The notes beneath the pieces are model-generated. The model had not been told where the DNA came from. It ran no database searches and was given only the letters and a program-made list of their open reading frames with translations. Made by a program: the position numbers and the translations under genes. 64,000 nt of DNA from Azoarcus_F sp048158365 (GTDB lineage: Bacteria; Pseudomonadota; Gammaproteobacteria; Burkholderiales; Rhodocyclaceae), in assembly GCA_048158365.1 (NCBI GenBank), contig JBLLNL010000006.1. The stretch is one strand, 5' to 3'. Position 1 is the first letter of the stretch, and each line of letters opens with the position of its first letter. Shown one piece after another: positions 17,802-25,820 of this stretch.

Positions 17802-19187
17802 TCAGGGCTGGTCAGGGCGTCGGGCTTGCGACCCGGCTCGGGCATCCACCGTCCGGATCAGTGCCTGCAGGGACTCGCCGATGACTACCGGGTACGGCGA
17901 TGGGGCTGGCGTGAGGTCGCGAAGCGCGGCGGGCAGTGCGGCGAGTTGTTCGGCGACGCGGGCGCGAATTGCTTGCAGCGAAGGTGGCGACCCGATACGC
18001 AGGCCCGAACGCATGACCGGCTCCAACAGCGATTCGCCTGGCTGGTGGTCGTCCGCAGTGGTCAGCAGGTCACCACAAAAACGGCCTTGGGGGTCGCGGC
18101 TCCGAAAGACCTGTTTGCGCCCCGGGAAGGTGGCCTTGCCTTCGGAGCGTTTGCGCCGCGCGATGCCGGCGTACTCCTGAAGCTTGTACGCACAATCGAG
18201 ATAAGGTTGGTCGGCTGACGTGTTCATGCGGGTGCCGACGCCGAATCCGTCGATCGGTGCCCCCTCGGCCACCAGCCGTTCGATGGTCTCTTCGTCCAGG
18301 TTGCCGCTCGCAAAGATGTGCGCCTGCTTGAGGCCGTCTGCGTCAAGGATGCTGCGCACCTTGCGCGCATGGTCACCGAGATCGCCGCTGTCCAGACGGA
18401 CCGCCTGAATCTCGATGCCATCACGGCGCAGACGCTTCGCAAGACCGGCCAATGACGCCGCGCCAGCTTCGGTGTCGTAGGTGTCGATCAGCATCGTGTT
18501 GGCAGCCGGATGCGAGCGGGCAAACTGCTCGAAGGCGGTCGATTCGCTGTCGTGTGCCTGGATGAAGGAATGCGCCATCGTGCCGTAGAGCGGAATGTCC
18601 CAGCGCATTCCCGCCAGGACCGTCGCGGTCCCGCCGAAACCGGCGAGATAGCTCGCCCGAGCCGAGAGGAGTCCGGCTTCGGCCCCGTGCGACCGTCGCA
18701 GGCCGAAATCGACCAGCAGCTTGCCCCGCGCGGCCAGCACGCAGCGTGCGGCCTTGGATGCAACCATGCACTGGAACTGCAGCAGGTTGATGATGCGCGA
18801 TTCGACGAACTGTGCGACCGGAAGCGGTGCGACGACGCGCAGGATGGGTTCGTCGGCGAAGAAGACCGTGCCCTCGGGCATCGCATCGACGTCTACGATG
18901 AATCGTTGCTGACCGAGCCAGTTGACGAAGTCGGGCCGAAACCGCCCGCAGGCTGCGAGCCACTCGAGTTCGTGCGATTCGAACCGCAGTCCCTCCAGAT
19001 AATCGACGACCTGCTCGAGACCAGCGGCGATCAGGAAGTTTCGCCGCTCCGGTAGCCTGCGCACGAAGAATTCGAACACGGCGGTATCGTGCATGTCGTT
19101 ATCGTAGTACGCCTGCATCATCGTCAGTTCGTACAGGTCGGTGAGCAGCGCGCTCTCGCATGCATAGGGGTCGGAGGTGACATTCAT
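17802..19187 (-). CDS. pncB: Nicotinate phosphoribosyltransferase
   Basis: Salvages nicotinic acid to NaMN with PRPP in NAD synthesis. The 461-aa product starts at ATG 19187 (overlap of 4 nt with the pncA stop), giving MNVTSDPYACES and then LLTDLYELTMMQAY, the family N-terminus. Other motifs: FVRRLPERRNFL, GTMAHSFIQAH (phosphorylated histidine region), AVRLDSGDLGDHA, FGVGTRM. The longer open frame to 19562 is a shadow of pncA. Paired with the nicotinamidase gene, giving a two-step nicotinamide salvage route. Confidence 0.95.
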   Translation of the reverse strand: MNVTSDPYACESALLTDLYELTMMQAYYDNDMHDTAVFEFFVRRLPERRNFLIAAGLEQVVDYLEGLRFESHELEWLAACGRFRPDFVNWLGQQRFIVDVDAMPEGTVFFADEPILRVVAPLPVAQFVESRIINLLQFQCMVASKAARCVLAARGKLLVDFGLRRSHGAEAGLLSARASYLAGFGGTATVLAGMRWDIPLYGTMAHSFIQAHDSESTAFEQFARSHPAANTMLIDTYDTEAGAASLAGLAKRLRRDGIEIQAVRLDSGDLGDHARKVRSILDADGLKQAHIFASGNLDEETIERLVAEGAPIDGFGVGTRMNTSADQPYLDCAYKLQEYAGIARRKRSEGKATFPGRKQVFRSRDPQGRFCGDLLTTADDHQPGESLLEPVMRSGLRIGSPPSLQAIRARVAEQLAALPAALRDLTPAPSPYPVVIGESLQALIRTVDARAGSQARRPDQP

Positions 19188-19792
19188 GTCTGCATGTCCT
19201 CCAGGTCGGCGCCGCAGGCGGGGCGCGCACCGAACTGCACCATCTCGGCGAGTGCCTGGTCGCCGTCGCCGGGCTGGACGTCGACCGCACGTATTGCATC
19301 GGTCAGGAGCACGACGTCGTAGCCGAGGGTGCGTGCGTCTCTGACCGTGTTCAGCACGCAGTAGTCGGTCGCGAGACCGCCGACGAAGAGTCGTTTCGTG
19401 CCGGACCGTCGCAGCAGCATATCGAGCTCGGTGTGTTCGAAGCCCGAGTATGCGTCTCGGTCGGCCGTGGTCGCCTTGGACACGACCACCGTCGCGGCCG
19501 GCAACTTCAGACCAGCCGCGAAGGCAGCGCCGGGCGTCCCGGCGATGCAGTGCGGCGGCCAAGGACCCCCGCGCTCAACAAAGGAGCAATGTTCGGCAGG
19601 ATGCCAGTCACGTGTTGCGAATACCGGCAAGCCGCGGGCCGCGAATGCGCTTGCCACACGGGTCAGAACCGGAACCACCCGGTCACCCTCCGGCACGGCC
19701 AGGCGCCCGCCGGGCAGAAAATCGTTCTGCACGTCGACGATCACGAGTGCATCCCCCGGTCCGGGGTCAGGGGTATGTTTGATCTCGGTCAT
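19184..19792 (-). CDS. pncA: Nicotinamidase
   Basis: Hydrolyses nicotinamide to nicotinic acid, the substrate of the next gene. The 202-aa product has the catalytic triad Asp20 (VDVQNDF), Lys106 (VVSKAT) and Cys145 (ATDYCV), and the zinc site Asp62-x-His64 (RDWHP) with His81. Its ATG overlaps by 4 nt the stop of the C-terminal reading frame of the upstream Lon-related gene, showing that the two were once translationally coupled. Confidence 0.95.
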   Translation of the reverse strand: MTEIKHTPDPGPGDALVIVDVQNDFLPGGRLAVPEGDRVVPVLTRVASAFAARGLPVFATRDWHPAEHCSFVERGGPWPPHCIAGTPGAAFAAGLKLPAATVVVSKATTADRDAYSGFEHTELDMLLRRSGTKRLFVGGLATDYCVLNTVRDARTLGYDVVLLTDAIRAVDVQPGDGDQALAEMVQFGARPACGADLEDMQT

Positions 19793-21998
19793 GCTTTTCC
19801 AGCCTCTGTCGTGTTCGGCCGAGACGCTTCGGCTGCGGTCGCCGGGAAGGGCTTCCGATTGCCGTATGCCTCATCGTCCTGGGGGAACGTCTTCGCAGCC
19901 GCGCCATACTCTCTTCGAATCGCCGAGAAGCGGGCCAGCCTGGCCTCGACCCGGTTGTTGATGCTGTCGGCTGGCAGCTTGCCGTCCTGGTCGGGGGTGC
20001 CGACAGCAGTGCGCAAAGCTCTGCCAGCGAAGCGCTGTCGCCCTCCACCGGTCCGTAGGACTGCTCGAAGACCAGGGTCGCCGACAGCGATTGTGGCCTG
20101 TCCTGCGAATAGCGCGATGCGAAATAGGCGGACAGGATCATGACGCCCTTGGAGTGGGTCGCGCCACCCAGTTCGGCCTTGCGCTCGATGTCGATTACGT
20201 CGCCGCCTCCGATGCGGGCAGTCGCCGAGATCCGCACCGGACGCGCAAACATGAAATCACCGAGGTCCATCACCGCGAGACCGTTGATCTGACCGCACTC
20301 GACCCCGCTGGTCGAGATCAGCACCGTGTCTCGCAAGACCGCATCGTGTACCGAGTCACGAAGCCGGTCTGCGCGTCGAATGCGTGCCGCGAGCGCCTCG
20401 TCGACATGCTCGCGCGTGACGACCGACTGGCCAGCCCGGTCGGCGCAATGATCGGACTCCCTGAGCAGATCGGCGATATCCCGGGTGCGGGTAGACAGCC
20501 GCCCGGCGTCTGCGGCCAGCCGTGCGCTGTGTTCGACCAGGCGCGCGACCGAACCGCGGTCGAAGGGCTTGAGGCCCTGCTCCCGGACGAGCGTGGCGAC
20601 CATAAGCGCGAATCGATGGATGTTGTCGGTGCTGCGCTCGATCTCACTTTCGAAGTCTGCAGCGATCTTGAAAAGCTCCTTGAATTCCGGATCGTAAGCC
20701 TTGAGCAGATAGTAGTGGATGCGTTGCCCGAACAACACGACCTTGACCGACAGCGGAATCGGCTCGGGTTCCAGGGGCAGGGCACTCGACCAGCCGAAAG
20801 CCTGCGCGAGCGACTCCATGCGGATCTGCCCGGACTTGAGCGCGCGTTTGAGGCCGTCCCATGCGAAGGGCTGAACGAGCAGTTTGTCCGCATCGAGCAG
20901 CAGGTAGCCGCCGTTTGCCCGGTGCAGTGCTCCCGCGCGGATCAGCGTGAAGTTGGTGACCAGCGTGCCCATGTGGGCGATGTGATCGACGCGCCCGACC
21001 AGATTCGGATAGGTCGGATTGTCCTCGAACTCCAATGGAGCCGCCGCGTTCGCAGCGCGTTCGACGAGCAGGTTGATCTGGTAGCGCACGGTCACCGAAC
21101 CCGAGTCTCTCGCGAGGACGGCGGATTCTGCGGAGTTCGCCTGCTCGCGCAAGGCCTCGCCCATCTGCACCACATCGTCCAGCACCGCGTCGAGAAATCC
21201 CAGGGCTACAGGGTGACTCGTGTAACGCTCCTTGAGCTCCTCGATCAGGTGGCCTACCGCCAGCCTGATCGTCTCCCGACTGACCTCGCCGAGGCGGGTC
21301 TGCATCGCGCGCCGCCATCTCGGCTGCTCGTGCAGGATTTTGCGCAGGCGCTCACGCAGTTCGTCGATCGACGCGTCGATCCGCGTACGTTCCTCTTCGG
21401 GCAGATCGGCATACTGCTTCGGCTCCAGGGTCTCGCCGTCCTTCATCGGCAGGAAGACGAAACCTCTCGGCGTCCGCATGAACGCGACGTTTCTGGCGGC
21501 GGCATTCGTCCCCAGTTCCTGTAGCGCTTGTTCCTCGCGATCCTTGTACTCCTCCTGTATGTCCTCGATCTGGCCACGATGCTCCTCGCTTTCGAACGCG
21601 GCCGCGATCGCCTGGCCTAGCTCGGCCGCGAATCCCTGCATGTCGCTCCGCAGCTGCGTACCGAGACCCGGCGGCAAACTGATTGCCGATGGTTTGGCCG
21701 GTTCCGCGAAGTTGTAGACATAACACCAGTCGGCCGCGGCCGGCCGGCTCTGCGCATGCGTCTCGAGCAGGCGGCGCACGACGCCGTGACGATTGCTGCC
21801 GGGCACACCGAGGACGAAGAGGTTGTAGCCGGGTGCGTCGATGCCGATACCGAAGCGCACCGCGTCGACGGCACGATCCTGGCCGAAGATCTCGTCCTCC
21901 CTGCCGTCCGCGATCTGGTCGGTCGTCTCGAATTCGAAGCCAGACGTATCGCAAGGGGTGAAGAGCTCTGTCGACGCGAGCGCGTGTAAGTCTGCCAT
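19789..21998 (-). pseudogene. Lon-related AAA protease, broken by an internal deletion and frameshift
   Basis: The reading frame from ATG 21998 encodes about 665 residues of the Lon-related putative ATP-dependent protease family: N-terminal FGQDRAVDAVRFGIGI, a P-loop-like GVPGSNRHG, a helical middle domain, RANGGYLLLDADKLL, and the protease part with the catalytic Ser655 in EGDSAS. At about position 20000 the frame is lost. The normal C-terminal tail (DGKLPADSINNRVEARLARF) continues in another frame to the stop at 19789, which overlaps the pncA start by 4 nt. The block that should lie between (from memory about 90 residues with VTGSVNQ and the catalytic Lys of GGVNEK) is absent. Frame 0 instead runs out into unrelated residues to 19767. 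Probably inactive as a protease; an assembly error cannot be excluded. Confidence 0.82.
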
Positions 21999-22262
21999 GT
22001 CGAGCTTGCCTTGACTGAACGGGTTCGATTGACCTTCATTAAACAGGACAGCGTCGCTTTTGGCTAGATTCGTGCGCAACCGCGCGGTCGCGGATGCAGC
22101 TCCCCGCAGCGATACCGTCGCCCGCGTCAGCCGGGTCCGGATGCTGTTTCCACGGCTACACGCGGTATCGCAAGAATCAGCGCTCGGCGGTCGCGATACC
22201 GCGGCAGTGTATCGGCAAGTTGTCGGGCAGGGTCACGACGGTCGGTGAACAGGGCCATGGCC
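21999..22262. other. Intergenic region, upstream of the Lon-related pseudogene
   Basis: 264 nt without a supported gene, less GC-rich than its neighbours around 22020-22065. It should hold the leader of the minus-strand Lon-related gene. No convincing promoter, terminator, repeat or small RNA was found by eye. Confidence 0.5.
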
Positions 22263-22706
22263 TCAGCCCTCGATGCAGATCACCGGTTCGAGACCGGCGA
22301 CCTTGCGCGCGAGCCCCTCGGCGTCTGCGGCATCGACCACCGCCGACACGTTCTTATATGCCCCCGGGGCTTTCTCGGCGATCTCCCGTTCGGACGGGCT
22401 GCGCACCAGAATGTCGCGCGCCGCCAGCGCGTCGACGACCTCCCGTCCACGCCAGGTCCGTTGCGCCTGGTTCCGGCTCATCGCCCGGCCGGCGCCATGA
22501 CATGCCGACGAGAGCGCGCGAACCTCGGAGCTCGCCGAACCTGCCAGGATGTATGAACCGGTACCCATCGAACCGCCGATCAGCACCGGTTGCCCCACGC
22601 GCTCGCACGCAGTTCGGCGCCTTCGATGCGCACGCCGAAGCGGCTGGACAACATCCGGCGCACGGCGGTCGGCTTCATGCTCGAAATGCTCCCAGCCTGC
22701 GTTCAT
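22263..22706 (-). pseudogene. Archease/RtcB deletion scar
   Basis: A 147-codon open frame made of three fossils. Codons 1-13 (22706-22668) read MNAGWEHFEHEAD, the start of archease, the RtcB activator. Next (22669-22592), in the +1 frame, comes RRMLSSRFGVRIEGAEL then RASAWG, matching the middle of archease. From 22595 to the stop, back in frame 0, come 110 residues of the RtcB RNA-ligase C-terminus: GQPVLIGGSMGTGSYILAG, SACHGAGRAMSR (with an RtcB active-site histidine), WRGREVVD, and a final VICIEG. Missing are the archease 5' middle and 3' end and about the first three quarters of RtcB. Neither protein can be functional. The preserved order archease-rtcB-lon-pncA-pncB shows the ancestral cluster. 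Confidence 0.8.
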
Positions 22707-22746
22707 GCGGCCTTTTTCAGTGCGACCGTCGAGTACGCGAGCCGGT

Positions 22747-23577
22747 TCATTCGAACAGGTTCAGGATGCCGTCCAGTCCGACGTGATCCAGGCAGCAGTG
22801 CGCCGCGGCCCGAAGCACGGGTTTGGCGCGGTACGCGACACCGAATCCGGCCGCCTTGAACATCGGCAGATCATTTGCGCCATCTCCGGCGACGATGACC
22901 TGTTCAGGTCGAAGCCCCAACGCGTCACGAGTGCGCACCAGATGGGCGGCTTTGGCAGCGCCATCGACGATGGCACCGAAAATGCGCCCGGTCAGTTTCC
23001 CGTCGACGATCTCCAACTGGTTTGCAAAGGACTGGTCGAAGCCGAGACGTGCTTGCAAGCGTTCGGTGAAGTAGGTAAAACCGCCCGACACCAGCACGGT
23101 GTGCAGGCCCGCCTTCCTGATCTGTCGGATCAGCCGCTCAGCGCCCGGATTCAGCGCGAGCCGATGGGCATAGACTTCTTCCAGGGCCTGTTCGGGCAAA
23201 CCGGCGAGCAGGCCGACTCGACGGGTCAATGACTGACTGAAGTCGATCTCGCCACGCATCGCCACTTCGGTGATGGCGGCGACTTCATGCTTGAGCCCAT
23301 GCAGGTCGGCGACCTCGTCGATGCACTCGATGTTGATCAGGGTGGAGTCCATGTCGGTCACGAACAGGCCAAAGTCCGAAAGGCGCTGGCCCGGTGTGAC
23401 CCAGGCCCAGTCGAGGCCGGCCCGCGCACAGTCGTCGGCGATCGTGTCGGCAGACCGTGCGTCGACCAGGCGGAAGGCCTGCGGTGTGATCTGTTCGATT
23501 GCGCTGGCCCGGGTTGCCTTGGCAAGCGATTTCAGGGCGACGCTATCGACGTCGTCGCCCTGCACGACCAGATTCAT
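22747..23577 (-). CDS. serB: Phosphoserine phosphatase
   Basis: Last step of serine synthesis, dephosphorylating phosphoserine; HAD superfamily. The 276-aa product has the nucleophile motif FVTDMDSTL (Asp75, Asp77), the SGGFTYF motif II serine, a lysine in DGAAKAAHL, and GDGANDLPM (motif III). A short N-terminal ACT-like region precedes the HAD domain. It overlaps the DAHP synthase stop by 4 nt. The archease scar begins 41 nt after its stop. Confidence 0.95.
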   Translation of the reverse strand: MNLVVQGDDVDSVALKSLAKATRASAIEQITPQAFRLVDARSADTIADDCARAGLDWAWVTPGQRLSDFGLFVTDMDSTLINIECIDEVADLHGLKHEVAAITEVAMRGEIDFSQSLTRRVGLLAGLPEQALEEVYAHRLALNPGAERLIRQIRKAGLHTVLVSGGFTYFTERLQARLGFDQSFANQLEIVDGKLTGRIFGAIVDGAAKAAHLVRTRDALGLRPEQVIVAGDGANDLPMFKAAGFGVAYRAKPVLRAAAHCCLDHVGLDGILNLFE

Positions 23578-24653
23578 GCGTTGTGACTCCGCGGAGACGG
23601 GAGCTCACTGAGGACGCCGTGGGCGCTGCGAATCATCGATTCGGTGGTGTCCCAGCCGACGCATGCATCGGTCACCGAGCAACCATAGCGCAACTGTGAC
23701 AAGTCCTTCGGGATCGGCTGGTTGCCGGCCTCGATGAAGCTCTCGACCATGATGCCGACGATCGACCGGTTGCCCTCGCGGATCTGATGCATGACATCCT
23801 TCATGACCAGTGGCTGCAGCTCCGGCTTCTTCCATGAGTTCGCATGCGAGCAGTCGACGACGATGTTGGCAGGCAGCTTGGCTTTGGCGAGCGCCTGCTC
23901 GGCCAGCGAGACCGACACCGTGTCGTAGTTCGGTCGGCCGGCGCCGCCGCGCAGCACCACGTGACCATAGCGATTGCCGCGGGTGCGCAGGATGGCGGTC
24001 TGGCCCTTGGGGTTGATGCCGAGGAAGCTGTGAGGATGTGACGCGGACAGGATCGCGTTGATCGCGACGTCGAGATCGCCGTCGGTCGCGTTCTTGAAGC
24101 CGACCGGGGACGACAGCCCGGACGACATCTCGCGGTGGGTCTGGCTTTCGGACGTGCGGGCACCGATCGCGGTCCATGCGATCAGGTCGCCGTAGTACTG
24201 CGGACCGATCGGATCGAGGGCCTCGGTCGCGGCTGACAGACCGATCTCGTTCACAGCGAGCAGAAAGCGGCGGGCCTTCTCCATACCCTGATCGATCCGG
24301 AACGAGTCGTCCATGTAGGGGTCGTTGATGAAGCCCTTCCAGCCGGTGGAGGTGCGCGGCTTCTCGAAATAGACCCGCATCACCAGCAGGATACGGTCGG
24401 AGACCTCGTCGGCCAGGCGCTTGAGCCGACGGGCATAATCCAGGCCGGCCTCGGGATCGTGAATCGAACACGGTCCAAGCACCACGAAGATGCGGTCGCT
24501 CCTGCGATCGAGGATGTCGGCGAGCGCCTTGCGGCCGTTCAGGACGGTCGCGGCCGCTTTCTCGGACAGCGGAACGCGCGCCTTGATCTCCTCCGGGGAG
24601 GGCATCGGGTCGGCGGCGAGGATGTTCAGGTTTTCGGTCTGGGCGACAGGCAT
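23574..24653 (-). CDS. aroG: 3-deoxy-7-phosphoheptulonate synthase (DAHP synthase, class I)
   Basis: First step of the shikimate pathway: PEP plus erythrose 4-phosphate to DAHP. The 359-aa product from ATG 24653 has GPCSIHD, the KPRTSTGWKG segment, GARTSESQTHRE, LRGGAGRPNYD and DCSHANSWKK, all typical of the AroF/G/H class. Which feedback type (Phe, Tyr or Trp) cannot be read. The frame open to 24836 is an extension with no family match, overlapping the next gene. GGAG lies 9 nt before the ATG. The stop overlaps serB. Confidence 0.95.
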   Translation of the reverse strand: MPVAQTENLNILAADPMPSPEEIKARVPLSEKAAATVLNGRKALADILDRRSDRIFVVLGPCSIHDPEAGLDYARRLKRLADEVSDRILLVMRVYFEKPRTSTGWKGFINDPYMDDSFRIDQGMEKARRFLLAVNEIGLSAATEALDPIGPQYYGDLIAWTAIGARTSESQTHREMSSGLSSPVGFKNATDGDLDVAINAILSASHPHSFLGINPKGQTAILRTRGNRYGHVVLRGGAGRPNYDTVSVSLAEQALAKAKLPANIVVDCSHANSWKKPELQPLVMKDVMHQIREGNRSIVGIMVESFIEAGNQPIPKDLSQLRYGCSVTDACVGWDTTESMIRSAHGVLSELPSPRSHNA

Positions 24654-24718
24654 CTTATTGGCTCCGCAGTGCAGCAAGGAGGGCGAATTGTACCCCGAAG
24701 CCGGCGGCAGTTCGTGGC

Positions 24719-25777
24719 TCAGTCCGCGACCGGTTCGAGCGCGCGCGAACGCCAGTCGAGCACGGCGGTGCGAACATGCATCCGGGTGGCGAACTCCGGA
24801 AATTCGTCGCGGATCACGTCGGCCGCGAATCGGCACATGAAGCGGCTCTTGAGCACTGCGCGGGCGCGCTCCATGCCGATTTCGTGGTAGGGCACCGTCG
24901 CGAGCAGCAGGAACCCGTCATCCGGAATCCGTCCCTGTCGCATGTTGGCCTTGATGATGATGGCCGCCTTGCGGATCGGATCGGACAGGTTCGGGCTGTA
25001 CGGGCCGATGATCAGCGCACGGTTGGGCAGATGCAGCCAGTCGAAACCGCGTCCGATGCACAGCATCCACTCACGGTGCTCGATGTCGATCTCGCGCTTG
25101 GTTTCCTTGATGCGCTGGATATGGGCGAGATTGCCGCGCACCAGCGGCAGCAGATCCACACGGACCTGGGCGGCCATGTCGGGGAACAGGCGCTCGAGCA
25201 GGATCGGCAGCGAACGCCATTCGCGCTGAGGAAGTTGCGCGAGGTCGAGCCGGCTGCCGTCGACGCCGTGCAGCATCAGCGCATCCTCGTCGGTCTCGAA
25301 TCCGCATACGACCGGATACACGGTGCCATGCCCGCTGCCGAATGCGTACTCGAACTGCGCCTTGACCTCATGAGTATGGCGAATCGCGGCCTCGGTGTCG
25401 TAGTCGAAGCCGGCGCATCCGCGGCGCGGGTCGCCCTTGGAGTAGTGATAGGTGATCAGCGTGAGCGCGCGACGGCCCGCGTCGATCACGTCCTGGATAT
25501 GATGCGAGAACACTTCGCCCAGATGCGGCCAGCCCAGGTCGAAACGCCCGCCCAGATTGCGGAAGGGCTGGATAATGCCGACCGGCGTGCTGGTCGCGAC
25601 CGACAGGTTGATCCGGCCATCCATGCATTTCAGCACCGAGATCGCGGTCGGATGTTCGGCCAGATAGCGCTTCTGGGCCAGCCAAGTTTCCGGACTGCTG
25701 AATTCCTCGGAGTGCCGGCGCGCATGTTCGAACAGCCATTCGATGCGCTCCTCGATCGGCCGGGAGTAGTTGTCCAT
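24719..25777 (-). CDS. Carbonic-anhydrase-like zinc protein with CsoSCA-type metal spacing
   Basis: The 352-aa soluble product is not a standard housekeeping enzyme. It shows Cys51-x-Asp53-x-Arg55 (LKCMDGR) and His111 with Cys121 (TYHYSKGDPRRGCAGF). A beta-class carbonic anhydrase uses Cys, His and Cys as zinc ligands with an Asp-Arg dyad after the first Cys. The H-x9-C spacing is unlike the usual H-x2-C and close to that of the carboxysome shell enzyme CsoSCA (from memory Cys173, His242, Cys253). No carboxysome genes are nearby. A clean RBS (GGAGG, 7-nt spacing) supports the start. It lies between mfd and aroG on the same strand. Function as a carbonic anhydrase is inferred. Confidence 0.6.
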   Translation of the reverse strand: MDNYSRPIEERIEWLFEHARRHSEEFSSPETWLAQKRYLAEHPTAISVLKCMDGRINLSVATSTPVGIIQPFRNLGGRFDLGWPHLGEVFSHHIQDVIDAGRRALTLITYHYSKGDPRRGCAGFDYDTEAAIRHTHEVKAQFEYAFGSGHGTVYPVVCGFETDEDALMLHGVDGSRLDLAQLPQREWRSLPILLERLFPDMAAQVRVDLLPLVRGNLAHIQRIKETKREIDIEHREWMLCIGRGFDWLHLPNRALIIGPYSPNLSDPIRKAAIIIKANMRQGRIPDDGFLLLATVPYHEIGMERARAVLKSRFMCRFAADVIRDEFPEFATRMHVRTAVLDWRSRALEPVAD

Positions 25778-25820
25778 CGTCTCGCCTCCGTGGATGTCCT
25801 TGGTGGGTCCGTCCGTGTTT

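Noticed and set aside
24719..25777. Carboxysome locus
   Set aside because: Only the single CsoSCA-like protein is present; no shell proteins, Rubisco or CsoS2 are nearby.
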